DNA of 64,000 nucleotides from Carya illinoinensis (Eukaryota > Streptophyta > Magnoliopsida > Fagales > Juglandaceae): positions 22,866,501 through 22,930,500 of the forward strand of contig NC_056766.1 of NCBI RefSeq assembly GCF_018687715.1, written 5' to 3'. This document shows, in pieces, positions 44,901 to 57,084 of the stretch. The notes beneath the pieces were generated by a model. The model was not told the origin of the DNA, did not search any database, and saw only the letters and a list, made by a program, of their open reading frames with translations. A program made the translations under genes and the position numbers. Within the stretch, counting starts at the first letter, position 1; each line of letters begins with the position of its first letter.

Positions 44901-45050
44901 TATCTAGGTGTTCTACTCTCCAAAGCCACCATAGGACAATTTAAATTTGCTAATATCGAAGCATCATGGGGGCCTAATCTTTTGAACTTCCTCACCATGC
45001 CCGAAGATTCTAAAATAAAACCTTTTACCATTCCAATAACATTCTTCCAA

Positions 45051-45584
45051 TCAAAATTCAGCCCCTCCATACGAGCCGCACAACGAGATCTCAAAAGTGC
45101 CCAAGAAATAAAGATAGGAATAACACCACGTAACCAACGTACTTGGAAAGAATTCGAAGCATGGCTCCACCAGGTATTCATCAACCCACCCCAAACCCAA
45201 ATAGAAGGCAAATTTATTTATTCCAAAAATAGCTGCAAAATAATTCCAAAGCTTCCTTGGAACCTCCCCCTCACAAAGAATATGATCCACAAATTCAGCT
45301 TGGGAAGATAGACAACAATGAAACTTCGAAACCAATGGTATACCAAGTTTCTTAATTACCTCATCCACCGGGAGAGCACTACGACGAGCACGCCAACGTA
45401 AGAAAGACATCTTTTTAGGAACTGAAGCTTGCCATAACCATTTCTTCCAAGGACAGATAGAACCATGAGCTCTAACAATATTCCAAGCTGATTTAGTATT
45501 AAATTTACCATCTATAGAATGTATCCATACCAAAAAATCAGGTCCCTCGTGAATACGAACTTGTGATATTAAAATCCTATTCAC
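45051..45584 (-). pseudogene. LINE zinc-binding (zf-RVT) region
   Basis: A 177-codon open stretch: ILISQVRIHEGPDFLVW, FNTKSAWNIVRAHG, WLWQASVPKKMSFLRWRA and HCCLSSQAEFVDHILCEG. The Cys/His arrangement fits the zf-RVT domain that follows reverse transcriptase in plant LINEs. The tandem duplication breakpoint (45,387) falls inside it, after WRAR codons. Confidence 0.85.
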
Positions 45585-45647
45585 AGTTTCCTCATCGACC
45601 AGCTATATTAACATCGAAACATTACAATCCGCCCCTTTGAATATATC

Positions 45648-45989
45648 TCAGACCTGTGTTTCTCCATCTCTCGCCACCATTTTCCGATTAGCAATAACAC
45701 CATCACCGAGCCAATTATCAAACCAAAAACTGGAAGAGCCCTTGTGAACCAACCATCTTGAGTTAATTAACACCAAAGGTAGAGCCTGAATAACCCCATG
45801 CCAAAACCGAGAGCCCCTTGATCCCTCAATCACCGAGCTAATCTGAGAGCTTCCCACATATTTAGACTGAAAAAAATTCGACCATAGAGAACCCCCATTC
45901 AACAAATTCCAAGCAAAGTTCATAAATAATGATCTTTGAACCTCGGACAAATCACGAATACTAAGTCCCCCCTCCACTAGTAAGCACAT
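45648..45989 (-). pseudogene. LINE RT-to-zinc-binding linker
   Basis: 113 codons: GGLSIRDLSEVQRSLFMNFA, GSLWSNFFQSKYVG, SRFWHGVIQALPLV and SSFWFDNWLGDGVI. This is the region between the RT thumb and zf-RVT in plant LINE ORF2. It is matched at 59,641-59,982 with two residue differences that I can see (W/S, S/I). Confidence 0.85.
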
Positions 45990-46236
45990 GCTTTATAAGA
46001 ATAATTTTTTCACCAAAAGATAACAATTTACTCTTCCACCCAGCCAACTTTTTTTGCACCCTAAACAACAAAGGCTCAAACAATCTCAAATTAATACGCC
46101 CAACATGTAACGGAATACCCATCTATGTACAGTTCCATGCATCCTCTATAAAACCTGACAACCGCTTCAAATCCTCTTTCCGACCCCATGGAATATTAGA
46201 CGAGAACAAAATCGAGGATTTTTTAGGATTTACTAA

Positions 46237-46979
46237 CTAACCTGAGATCTCTTCATATTTTTTAATCAACCCCCTCGAATTCCGAGTAGAAACTTTACTT
46301 CCATTAGTAAAAATTAGCAAATCATCAGCATACAATAAATGAGAAATACTCACAGCCCCACAAGTATTAAAATACTTAACTTGGCCCTGGGAAAATGCTT
46401 TATGTAGCATTCTTGAAAGAAGTTCCTCCGACAAAATAAATAGATACGGCGAAAGTGGGTCGCCTTGACGAAGTCCACGGGAAGGCTTGAAAAAACCTTT
46501 GCAACAACCATTCAACATAACTGAAAAAACAAGTGATGAAATGGCATTGAAAATCAAAGAGCACCACTTATCTGAAAAACCCAGACTACGCATCACCTCC
46601 AACAAAAATCTCCAGTTTACACGATCATATGCTTTAGCCATATCGATCTTCAACATGACATTTCCACCCTTAGTTTTACGATTCATGCCATGTACAAGTT
46701 CCTGAGCAAGAGCCATATCGTCAAAGATGCTACGCCCCCAAATAAAACTAGCTTGTTCTGGTGAAATAATTCCTCAAGAACTGGGGCCAAACGAGACACC
46801 AAGATTTTAGCCATGATTTTATAGACCACCGAACATAAACTGATTGGTCGAAATTGCCCAAAACCAGCTGGAGCACCCACCTTAGGGATCAATACAAGAT
46901 TAGTAGCCCCAAAAAAAGTAGTCAATGGAATCCCATCAAAAAATTCCTTAGCCATGTCCAAAATATCCTGTTTCACCAC
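46237..46979 (-). pseudogene. LINE reverse transcriptase domain
   Basis: Two overlapping open stretches. The first (46,979-46,683) has TTFFGATNLVLIPKVG, FRPISLCSVVYKIMAKIL and VLEELFHQNKLV. The second (46,716-46,237) has KIDMAKAYDRVNW (motif A, Asp25 of that frame), GLRQGDPLSPYLF (motif B-like) and YADDLLIF (motif C, residues 129-132). The metal-binding aspartates are intact. The overlap is in different frames, so one indel separates the halves. Copies cDNA at the target site (target-primed reverse transcription). Same in the copy at 60,230-60,972. Confidence 0.9.
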
Positions 46980-47327
46980 CTCCCATGCTAGTATGAAAAA
47001 ACTAGTCGAGAAACCATCCGGTCCCGGACTTCCACCCTGTGGAATAGACCATAATGCCTCTCTTACCTCTTCCGAGGATGGTGGGGCACATAATGCCTCA
47101 TTATCCTATTCCAAAACCACCAAAAATTATAAACTTAGAGCCTCCTCATCCAAGTTAACATCTGATGTTGACAAGAGCTCCTAAAAGAACTGAACAGCTT
47201 CATCATGCACGGCTTTAGCTGAATCCAAGACCTGGCCATTACTCAACGACATATGATCTACAATCAAGCTCTTCTTTTTAACACGCATAGACGCATGAAA
47301 AAAAAGCTATATTTAAATCCCCTTCCT

Positions 47328-48360
47328 TTAGCCATTTAATACAAGATTTTTGAGATCCCAAAGTCTCTTCTCAATGAAGCCTCTGAAGATGGCTTTGTTT
47401 ACAAACCAGTAGCTCATTTTCTCGATCCTAAGCATATCTTCAACTTTCACCATCCGAGCTTCCACATTAGCCAATTCCAAATGAACTTGCCCAAAAATAT
47501 CAATGTTCCATTTCCGTAGCATGCTTTTTAAAATTTGAAGTTTTCGGCTAACTTTCACCATAGGAGAGCCATCCACATTTTGATTCCAAGCCTCCCGAAC
47601 CAACGGTAGAAACCCCTCATGAGTTCCCCATATACGCTGAAATCTAAAGTATTTAATGCAGCTCCCCCTCTCTCTCATCAAATGCAATAGTATAGGACAA
47701 TGATCAGAAGAAGACTGTAGAAAATACTCCATATGAGCCTCCTAAAAAAAAACAATTCAAGAAGCTCGACGTAACCAAAATACGATCCAACTTCGTCCAA
47801 ATCCGTCTACCACCAAGCCTCCCAATACGCCAAGAAAATTTATTCCCAATAGAGGGAAGATCAATCAGTCTGCAATCATGAATACAAATGTTAAACTTCA
47901 ATTTTACACGAGGAGCTCTCAAAAGACCTCCCACTTTTTCATCATCCCCACGAACAATATTAAAATCCCCCACCAAAAAAAGCCGGCCAACTACGCATAT
48001 CTAAACCACGAATATGATCCCACAGTTATAGTCTTTTCACCCAAAAACAGCTCGCATAGACAATAGTAACCATCACTCTGATACTGCCGCAAATAAACAA
48101 CCCAGACAGTGCTTGATCCGACATAGCAACAAGCTCAAACTCCAGCTCATCGTCCCAGAACAACCATACTTTACCACCTACTTCGGCGTTATTTATAAAA
48201 TTAGGCCGATGCAATCACCTAGCCCATTGCCTACATTTATTAGCAACAAGAAAAGTTCTAACAGTGCCACCACAGACAGACGACTTTTATTCAAAATATG
48301 TCGAAGCCTACTCTTCGACGAAAGAATACCCCTAATATTCCAAATAAGAATCTTCATAAT
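47328..48360 (-). pseudogene. LINE endonuclease (EEP-type) domain and EN-RT linker
   Basis: From 48,358 on minus: MKILIWNIRGILSSKSRLR (the ORF2 start, typical of plant LINEs), then EVGGKVWLFWDDELEFELV and DQALSGLFICGSIRVMVTIV (48,214-48,026), VGDFNIVRGDDEKVGG (47,976) with NKFSWRIGRLGGRRIWTKLD, then the linker DHCPILLHL and FRFQRIWGTHEGFLPLV (47,732-47,328). The N-terminal part has lost material or shifted frame after the first ~35 residues. This enzyme would nick the target DNA. Confidence 0.85.
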
Positions 48361-48364
48361 AAAA

Positions 48365-48988
48365 TTAAAATGGCTTTCGAGACCGAGTTTTCCTTTCCAG
48401 GACTATCATCGGACTTTTCTTCTTCCTTCCTCTTAGACTCTTCAATGGAACATTCAATTCCAAATTAGAATCAAAACATTTATTTGTTAGCTCCTCCAAG
48501 TCATCCTCAGGGTCGCCCTCAAACAATGAAAACCTCTGTTTGGGAACCCCAACCTCTTTTTCAACTAAACGACAAAGTTCAAACTCCAAAGCTTCATCAA
48601 CCACCATGAGTAAACTCCTCGGTGACACACTCTTCTCAGACACACGATCACCATCAACCTCATACTCAGAGTTTTCCTTAGATAATTCAAACCAACTACA
48701 CACTGATTTATTAGGCGACACCAATTGAACATCCCCTACCTTATCAATCACCTTTGGTGGCTCCGTAGGAGTAAAATAATTTAAAGGGGGAGAAATTTCC
48801 CATCTATCCTTATCTCAAACTGAACTTTATCAAATATCTAATCCTTCTAATCCACAAACATCACTTCGAACCTCTTCGACAATGCCTCACTTTGTCTCTT
48901 ATTAATAATTGCCAACAATTTAGCTCGACGAGCCACTGAAAAAACTCCCATACCGACATTCACCACTAGATTCTTTCTACCAACAGAT
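48365..48988 (-). pseudogene. LINE ORF1, C-terminal part only
   Basis: A 128-codon stretch (48,751-48,365) beginning MIDKVGDVQLVSPNKSVCSW, acidic in the middle and ending in basic KSLRGRKKKSP and KTRSRKPF, directly before the ORF2 ATG (overlap or near-contact). Further 5' codons read VNVGMGVFSVARRAKLLAI. The gag-like N-terminus and zinc knuckle are absent because the element is 5'-truncated at 48,988. Confidence 0.65.
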
Positions 48989-49030
48989 TCTTACTTGACA
49001 ACTTATTGAAATGGTCTCTAAAGGCATCAA
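48989..49030 (+). repeat. LINE target-site duplication (right copy) and stub of MAP65 intron
   Basis: TCTTACTTGACAACTT (48,989-49,004), then 'attgaaatggtctctaaagg', continuing the MAP65 intron seen at 43,552. Around 49,025-49,035 this gives way to satellite. Confidence 0.8.
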
Positions 49031-49740
49031 CACGGCTAGAAACCTTGACGAATGCAAGGGAACACATTTCCAAAGTGTCCCAGTCGTCTCTTGCCAGGAA
49101 GTGTGGTCGATTTCAGATCCTACCTGGTGACTTAGGCTAATGTTCTCAGTGCAGTCGATTTTAGTTTTAGCCTGATAGTTCAGGTAAATGCTTTACGCTC
49201 GACCCTCAGTGGGTGTAGAGGGAACACCTTTACCAAGTGTCCCGATCCTCCCTTGGCACCCTGCACGGTCGATTTCCAATCTCGCCAGGTTTCATAGGTC
49301 GATGCTCTGCGCTCGTACCTCAACGTCCAAATGCCACCTAAGTGTCCTAGTCCCCCCTCGCCACCCAGTGCAATCGATTTTAGATCCTGCCTGGGGACTT
49401 AGGCCAATGCTCTGTGCTCGCGCCTTAGTGTCCAAATGCCACCCAGTGCGGCCGATTTTAGATTCCACTTGGTCCCTCGAGTCAACAGGCACTGGGGGAA
49501 TACCTCTCCCAAGTGTCCTAGTCCCCCATCGCTACCCACCGAGTGGGATTGTTTCATATCCCATTTGGTGACTTAGGTCAATGCTCCACGTTCGTGCCTT
49601 TGTGCTTGAACGGCACCCAGTGTGATCAATTTCAGATTCCACTTGGCTAGTTAGGCTAATGCTCCACGCTCTAGCCACGGGGTCCAATTGCCAACTAGTG
49701 CAATTGATCTTAAGGTAACTGTGCTGCGTGGCATTTGGAC
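49031..49740 (+). repeat. Dimeric satellite array, flipping orientation near 49,705
   Basis: Plus-oriented A/B modules, then at about 49,700-49,740 reverse-oriented satellite ('gtggcatttggacgccgagg') that leads into the inverted gag arm. Matched at 63,024-63,733. Confidence 0.85.
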
Positions 49741-50856
49741 GCCGAGGGAGGTCGTCGAGCCTTTTTATTTATGAAATGGTAGGCGCAGTACGATCGGCCT
49801 TCCTCCATGATGCCCCTCCATCAGCATCTACATGTGCATGCTCGTGTGCACATTCCTCAACGAGGTGAAGAAGTTGCTCCTTTCCCATCCAACCATTTCC
49901 TTACCTCGATCTCATTCTCGATGGTTTTGGCGTCAGTACCCCTCTTGGGGCTGCTTGTCGCCAGCTCCACTCCCGTGTACCATAGGGTGGTTAGAGCCCG
50001 GAGGGTGTCCTTAACATCGATGAAGTCGTTAGCCCGATCCATGAAGTCCTACAGGGTTGTCGAAATTTTTCATACAATTTTCCCAAGGTGCTAAATGAAA
50101 CCCACGAGTGCTGCTAGGGTGATCTTCTCGTCCAATTCATCGGTGGTCATCTGCTCCTTATTAAAGAGGTAAGTGGCCGACCGTCTTCTTTTCCTACTAG
50201 ACATGAATTGGTGGCCCAGCTCCTCGAAGGTGATGATGGTTGGTTGAAGGGTGACAAACCGTAAGTCAGGGGGAAACCCTGGCACGTCATCTCTCCCCTA
50301 GAAGCCGTGTAGTTTCATGTGAGTTTTAAACGTTTTCAGGTGCTTGGCTTGATCCTTCGATTGGTCGTACATCTCTATCTATGGGGGCCTAAATTTTGAG
50401 GGAAGCGAGACTGCCCTCATTTGGACACTATAGGCTAGGTCTATGGTGCTAAGCAGATTGGTCCATAGCAGATGGTCCTCGTATCCTCTTTGCCATCTCC
50501 TCATACTTGCCCATGAGACTGCGTAGTTTGTCGCTTATCCGCTTGTGCTCTTCATCTTTGGGTGGTGCCTCGCCAGTGTTCTACGACTTCCCTTCCATCT
50601 GCTCAATCTTGCATGGTTTGACACCTCCCTCGAACACAGCATTCTTCCACTTTAATATTTTACTCTCTTGCCGAAGGGCTCCTTGTCAGAGGTCAATCGT
50701 TTCACAAGTTATTCTACTTCCGTGAACCTTCCTTCAATGCTTGCCAATGTAGACTCTTACTTGAAGGTCGCATAGGCATGCATTGTGGTCGGCATACAAA
50801 AGGCACGCTAACCCTATTAGGCCGAAAAAATATTAGATCTCAGAGATGGTGCCAAC
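49741..50856 (-). pseudogene. gag: Gag fragment, left arm of the second palindrome
   Basis: On the minus strand: a primer-binding-site-like sequence at 50,854, the coiled KLRSLMGKYEEMAKRI segment at about 50,640-50,455, then an open stretch 50,285-50,091 (MPGFPPDLRFVTLQPTIITF, FEELGHQFMSSRKRR, DELDEKITLAALVGF) and DRANDFIDVKDTLRALTTLW at 50,042-49,980. It fades at about 49,780 and ends in the satellite leader ('aggtcgtcgagccttttt'). It mirrors 51,634-53,345 about 51,245, with internal material missing between 49,760 and 49,780. Stops between the open stretches make it inactive. Confidence 0.7.
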
Positions 50857-51633
50857 TGTTGATGTGTGTTTTGTAGTAACTTTGACAATGACAGCTCTCT
50901 TGTACCAGCAAGAGAGGAAGAAAGGGTGGTGGAGGGTGGTTGTGTCATCTCTGATGTCAAAGTCAAAATCTTTTCTTCAAGGAACAGGAGAGCAGGAAGT
51001 TATGGAACTTAGAGGGATAGATAGAGCTTATAACCTCATTCCTGTTGTCATACTTCCTCTATTTATAGCCAATTTCTCGTGAGATCCTTCTATCGTTGTA
51101 ATGATGGCATTTGTCAATTATAGGAGCCATTTAATGCGGCCGATCTGGGAGGCGATAGGATCTATGCTAATATGCTCCACATTAATGCGTGGTAACTGGA
51201 AGAACCAAGGGGCCCAAAAAGGGGTAAGGCAGCAGGCGATTCCTCCAGTCACCACACAATAATGCAGAATAGATAGAGCATGATCCTATAGACTTCAAGT
51301 TTGGTCTCATTAAATGCAACTCGGAGTGGCCAGCATCGAGGTTGGGCCCCTGTAACTGACAGGAGTGGCCTTATTAAATTTGACATCATGTCATCCTGAC
51401 AAAGTCCATCACTACATCAATAGAAGGATCCCACAAGGCTGACAACAAGAAGGAGGCTATAAGCTCGGTATATCTCTCCAAGTTCTATAACTTCCTGCTC
51501 TCTTGGTCCTTGAAGAAAAGACTTTGACTTTGGCATCATAGATGACACAACCACCCCTTACCACCCTTTCTTCCTCTCTTGCTGGTACAAGAGAGCTAAC
51601 GTTACCAAAGTTGCTAAAAAACACACATCAACA
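50857..51633. mobile_element. Palindromic LTR-like module, 777 bp
   Basis: TGTTGATGTGTGTTTTGTAG at 50,857 and ACACACATCAACA ending at 51,633. It has the same internal mirror pairs as 3,041-3,818, the central hairpin near 51,190-51,260, and a left TATA ('ctatttatagcc', minus-strand reading TATAAATAG) at about 51,058. As in 3,041-3,818, the right TATA is deleted. Primer-binding-site-like sequences and gag lie on both sides. Confidence 0.7.
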
Positions 51634-53255
51634 GTTGGCACCGTCTGTGAGATCTAATATTTTTTCAACCTAATAGGGTTAGCGTGCCTTTTGTATGCCG
51701 ATCACAATGCATGCCTGTGCGACTTTCAAGTAAGAGTCTACATCAGCAAGCATTGAAGGAAGGTTCACGAAAGTGGAAGAACTTGTTAAACGATTGACCT
51801 CTAACAAGGAGCCCTTTGGCAGGAGAACAAAATATTAAAGTGGAAGAATGCTGTGTTCGAGGGAGGTGTCAAACCATGCAAGATTGAGCAGATGGAAGGG
51901 AAGTCACAGAACACTGGCGAGGCACCACCCAAAGATGAAGAGCACAAGCGGATAAGCGACAAACTACGCAGTCTCATGGGCAAGTATGAGGAGATGGCAA
52001 AGAGGATACGAGGACCATCTGCTATGGACCAATCTGCTTAGCACCATAGACCTAGGCTATAGTGTCCAAATGAGGGCAGTCTCGCTTCCCTCAAAATTTA
52101 GGCCCCCATAGATAGAGATGTACGACCGATCGAAGGATCAAGCCAAGGACCTGGAAACATTTAAAACTCACATGAAACTACACGGCTTCTAGGGGAGAGA
52201 TGACGTGCCAGGGTTTCCCCCTGACTTACGATTTGTCACCCTTCAACCAGCCATCATCACCTTCGAGGAGCTGAGCCACCAATTCATGTCTAGTAGGAAA
52301 AGAAGACGGTCGGCCACTTACCTCTTTAATAAGGAGCAGATGACCACCAATGAATTGGACGAGAAGATCACCCTAGCAGCACTCGTGGGTTTCAGTTCGC
52401 ACCTTGGGAAAATTGTACGAAAAATTCCGACAACCTTGTAGGACTTCATGGATCGGGCTAACGACTTCATCGATGTTAAGGACACCCTCCGGGCTCTAAC
52501 CACCCTATGGTACACGGGAGCGGAGCTGGCCACAAGTAGCCCCAAGAGGGGTACGGACGCCAAAACCAACGAGAATGAGATCGAGGTAAGGAAATGGTTG
52601 GATGGGAAAGGAGTAACTTCTTCACCTCGTTGAGGAATGTGCACAGGAGCATGCACATGTAGATGCTGATGGAGGGGCATCATGGAGGAAGGCCGCTCGT
52701 ACTGCGCCTACCATTAGGAGGAGGGCCACTAGAGCGAAGCTGGAAGGCTCCAGCTGAGAAGGAAAGTCATCGACGAGATATCCAAGGATGAATAGAAGGA
52801 AATCAAGGGTGGGGATAGATGTGTAGACAGTCAGGCACCAGAGATGTGTAGACAGTCAAGCGCGAGCTGCCCTCAAGGCGAGTAGGTAGAGGTAGGAAGA
52901 AGCCGAGACGACATCACGTATGGTGGACTTCCTTGTAGTCAAAACCCACTCCTCGTACAACGCCATTGGGTGGCTGCAACTGAACAACCTGAAGCTGGTT
53001 ACCTCAACCAACCACCTTAAGAAGAAGTACCAAGCAAAGAATGGTGTGTGAGTGCTATGTGTAATAACTATGAGGAAAGGAATCCAACGAACTCAAGTTC
53101 TCATAGTTGGGGAGGGAAATAGGCCTCTTACTTCTTGATGTTGCTTGGGGCTGAATTGGCCAGTGTCTCGCAAACTGTTGGTATGAGATGTTCCAATGTA
53201 GATGAAAGCTCACTTTTTTCCTCTTTTCTTTTGCATCCAATGGCTCCCAATGTAA
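51634..53255 (+). pseudogene. gag: Longest gag-protease-region copy of the Tat-like element
   Basis: In order: primer-binding site 51,636; 62-codon coiled stretch 51,853-52,041; 52,205-52,441 with MPGFPPDLRFVTLQPAIITF, FEELSHQFMSSRKRRR and DEKITLAALVGFSSHLGK; an in-frame TAG; DRANDFIDVKDTLRALTTLW (52,448-52,520); then ETNENEIEVRKWL-like codons, a degenerate linker, and DFLVVKTHSSYNAI, LKLVTSTNHLKKKY at about 52,925-53,040, resembling the protease-side segment of Tat polyproteins. It stops before reverse transcriptase and passes into 'caatgtaaagaatcgacgg' and satellite. Gag would form the particle; this copy cannot, because of several stops. Confidence 0.75.
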
Positions 53256-56072
53256 AGAATCGACGGAGAGAAGAATAAAAAGTGATTTTTTCATATATAA
53301 GTGTGTACATGTGGATTGAAAGGCTCGACGACCTCCCTCAGTGTCCAAATGCCACTCTCAGCACTGTGAATTTAGGATCTCACGTGACCACTCAGGTAAA
53401 CTCGGGTCAATACTCTACACTCAAACCTAGACAGGTGCAGGAAAGAACAACTCTCCCTAGCTTCCCAATTCCCCCTCACCACTCAGCATGGTTGAATTCA
53501 GATCCTGCCTGGTGTGACCTAGGCTGATGAATTGTGCTCGAATTCAGATCTAGCCTGGTCACTCAAGTGAATGCCCTTCACTCAAATCTCAATGGGTACA
53601 CCTCTTCCAATCCCTGCTCACCACCCAACATGGTTGATTTTAAATCCCGCCTGGTCCCATAGGTCGAAATTCCATGCTTGTGCCTCAAAGTCCAAATCGT
53701 ACCAAGTCACTTGGGTTGATGCTCTACGCTCAAACCTCATCAGGTGCAGGAAGGAGCACTTCTCCTATGTGTCAATCCCCCCTCATCACCCTCCGCAGTG
53801 ATTTAGGCTGATGCTTCACCCTCACGCCTTAGCGTCCTAACGCCACACAGTGCGGTCAATTTCAGATTCTACTAGTTATGTCTATGCTTCAACTCACGCC
53901 TCAGTGTCCAAACACCACCAAGAATGATAGATTTCAGATCCCACCCGGTCACTTGGGTCGAAGCTATGCTCTCAAACCTTGATGGCCGTAGGAGGGAACA
54001 CCTCTCCAAGTTTCCCAGTACCCCGTCGTCATCCAAAGCGGTCAATTTTAGATCCCTCCTGGTGACTTAGGTTGATGCTACGACCTCATGCCTCGACATT
54101 CAAATGTCACTTGATGCGTTTGATTTCAAATCCAGCCTAGCCCGTCAGGTAAATGCTCCATACTCAGACCTCGACAAGAGCACCTCTCCCAAGTGTATAG
54201 TCCTCGCCACACTACCAAGCACGGTTGATTTTAGATCCTGCCTAGTCTTTTAGGTTGATACTCTACACTCGTGCCTCAATGTCCAAATTTCAGCAAGTGC
54301 TGACAACTTTAGATCCCACTTGGTCACTCGGGTCTACTCTCAAAACTTGACAAGCACCAGAGGGAACACCAATCCGAAGTGTCCCAGTCCTCCCTGGCCT
54401 CCCAGAATGGTCAATTTCAAATCCTGCCTAAGCTGATTCTCTTCGCTCCCCCCTTGGCTTCCTACACAATGTTCTTCATTTTAGATCACGCTTGGTCACT
54501 CAGGTCGATGCTCTGTGCTTGAACCAAGATAGACGAAGGGGGAACAAATCTCCTAGGTGTCCCAGTGCCCCCCTCGCCAATTATCGATGATCCATGCTGG
54601 CGCCTCAGTGGTGGAATACCACAATAAGCGGTCGATTTTAGATGCCACCTAATCACTTCTATTAATGGGCACATAGGGGGACACCACTCCCAAGTGTTCC
54701 AGTCCCCACTCACCACCAAATGCGGTTGATTTCAGTTCCCTCCTGGTGACTTAAGCTAATGCTACGAGCTCATGCCTCGGTGTTCAAATACCATTTGATG
54801 CGATTGATTTTAGATTTCACTTGGTCGCTCGGGTAAATGATCCACACCCAAACCTCGATGGGTGCACCTCTCTCAATTGTCCAAATCCCCCCACACCACC
54901 AAGTGTAGTTGATTTTATGTCTCGCTTGGTCTTGTAGGCTGATGCCCTAAGCTCACTCCTTAGCATCCAAATTCTTATAACTCATTTGATTTCAGATCCC
55001 ACTTGGTCACTCCAGTCAATGCTTTACATTCGAACCTCGATGGGAGCATGAGGGAACACTTCTCCCGAGTGTCCCAGTCCCTCCTTGCCACTCAACACGG
55101 TCAACTTCAGATCTTGCCTGGTGACTTAGGTGATGCTCTGCGCATGTGCCTTAGCGTAACTGGTCTGCACTCAAACTAGTGTGAACAATAATAGATCCCA
55201 CCTGGACAATCGAGTGAATGCTTTGCACTCAAACCTCAACAAGCACACCACTCTAAAGTGTCCTAATCCCACCTTCCCAACCAGCATGGTCGATTTCAGA
55301 TCTCGCATGGTCTCATAGGCCAATCTTCGCTCTCGAGCCTCAATGTGCAAATGCCACCAAGTGCGGTCGATGCTCTACAATTGAATCTCCATGGGTGCAC
55401 AAGGGAGCACCTCTCCCAAGTGTCCCATCCCCTTTCGCCACCCAACACGATTGATTTGAAATCCCTCTTGGTGACTTTTGGCCGATGCTACGCCCTCATG
55501 CCTTAGCGTTCGAGCACCGCACGGTGTGATCAATTTCAGATCCCACCTTGACACTTGAGTAAATGCTCTGCACTCAGACCTCGATGGGCACACCTTTCCC
55601 AAGTGTCCCAATCCCACCTACCACAAGGTCTCGTAGGTTGATGCTTCACACTCACACCTCAGTGTCCAAATGTTACTCGGGTCAATGCTTTGCGACTGAA
55701 CCTCGACGGGAGCGTGAGGGAACACCTCTCCCAAGTGTCCCAGTCCCCTTTTGCCACCCAACACGGTTGATTTCAAATCCCGCCAGGAGACTTTGGCCAA
55801 TGCTACACCCTCACGCCTTAGCATTCGAATGCCACACAATGAGAACAATTTCAAATCCCACCAGGTTACCTAGGCCAATGCTTTGCGCTCAAACGTCAAC
55901 ATGCAAACAAGACCGAGTGTAGTCGATTTGAGATCTGATGTGGTCACACGGGTAGATGCTCCGCGCTCGAACTCGATGGGGCACAGGGGGAAAAGCTCTA
56001 CCAAGTGCCCTAGTCCCCCCTTGAAACCTAACAAATTGGATTTTAGATCCCGCTTTGTGACTTAGATCCTAC
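53256..56072 (+). repeat. Dimeric satellite array (plus)
   Basis: Leader as at 4,467, then A/B modules collinear with 4,540-6,630 and then with 10,420-11,026. It lacks the LTR-gag interruption found at 6,632-8,276. No gene seen. Confidence 0.85.
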
Positions 56073-56625
56073 TTCGTGGGATCCTTCTAACGTTATAATG
56101 CATTTGCTCCAAATGACATGACATTATCGTTCCTGTCAGCTATAGGAGCTAGACCTCGCTCGAAGCTACTTTCAATACGGCCCATCCTGTAGAGTACAGG
56201 ATTACACCTCTCAATTTCCCATTAATACATGGTGACTGTAGGAACCGCCGACTGCCTTACCCCTTCTTGGGCCCCTGGGTTTCTCCAGTCACGATGCATT
56301 AATGAGAAACAGACATGCCGGGACGTTGGGCTTCTATAGTTGACATGAGCGGCTACATTAAATGGGACGTCATGCCGTTTAGCACAAATGTCATTATAGT
56401 TTCGAAAGTATCCGATTAGAAATCGCTATAAGTAAAGGAAGGCCGACAATGAAAAAGAGGTTACAGGCTTGATATATCTCCCAAACCTTCCATGGGTTCC
56501 TGGTCCTTAATGCAAAACCTTACCTTGGCATTGGTGGTGACACAATTACACACAGCCCCTTTCCTCTGCCCTTGTAGGTACCCGAGAGTTTTTGTTGCCT
56601 CGCAGCTACGAAACACACATCAACA
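56073..56625. mobile_element. Palindromic LTR-like module, left end truncated
   Basis: Counterpart of 11,027-11,587. Begins at 'ttcgtgggatccttc' and ends 'cacacatcaaca'. Central pair 'catggtgactgtaggaacc' and 'ttctccagtcacga'; right TATA-like 'ctataagtaaagg'. The left TATA has been lost at the truncated edge. Confidence 0.65.
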
Positions 56626-57084
56626 TGTTCGTTGAATGTACTTACACGCATCAACACAGTTCGATGCCCTACGCTCGAACCTCAATGTATGTAGGGGAAA
56701 TACCTCTCCCAAGTTTTTGAGTCCCCCCTCGCCATCCAAGATTTTCGATCCCACCTGGTCTCATAGGTCAATGCTCTTTGTACGCGCCTCGGTGTCCAAA
56801 TACGACCTAGTGTAGTTGATTTTGGATCCCACTTGGTAGCTCGGGTAAATGCTCTGTGTCGGAACCTCGACTAGCATAGGGGGAACAACTCTCCCAAGTG
56901 TCTTAGTCTCCCCTTGCCACCCAGCATGGTTGATTTTAGATCATGCCTATGACTTCAGCCGATGCTCCTTGTTTGCACCTTAGTGTCCAAACACTACTTA
57001 GTACAGTCGATTTCAGATCATGCTTGGTAGCTCGGGTAAGCGCTTTGCGCTTGAACCTCGACAGGTGTAGGGGGAACAAGTGTA
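56626..57084 (+). repeat. Dimeric satellite array between two LTR modules
   Basis: Matches 11,588-12,047 module for module. No gene. Confidence 0.8.

Larger units (their letters stand above)
44201..48988 (-). mobile_element. Plant L1-type LINE, 4,788 bp, 5'-truncated in ORF1
   Basis: Minus strand, from 48,988: the end of ORF1, then ORF2 with endonuclease, reverse transcriptase, zinc-binding (zf-RVT) and RNase H domains, then a 3' end with 'gggttttttttaataaaatt' and a terminal A-run (poly-T at 44,199-44,208 on plus). It is flanked by a 16-bp target duplication with one mismatch. The host intron sequence continues across it ('cttattgaaatgg' at 43,549 against 'cttattgaaatgg' at 49,002), which fixes both ends. 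ORF2 is broken by several stops and frameshifts. Its 3' 1.2 kb is absent from the second copy at 59,380 because the tandem duplication starts inside it. Confidence 0.9.

Noticed and set aside
44201..48988. An active LINE
   Set aside because: RT and most catalytic motifs are readable, but ORF1 is truncated, ORF2 has several frame breaks, and RNase H contains an internal duplication.
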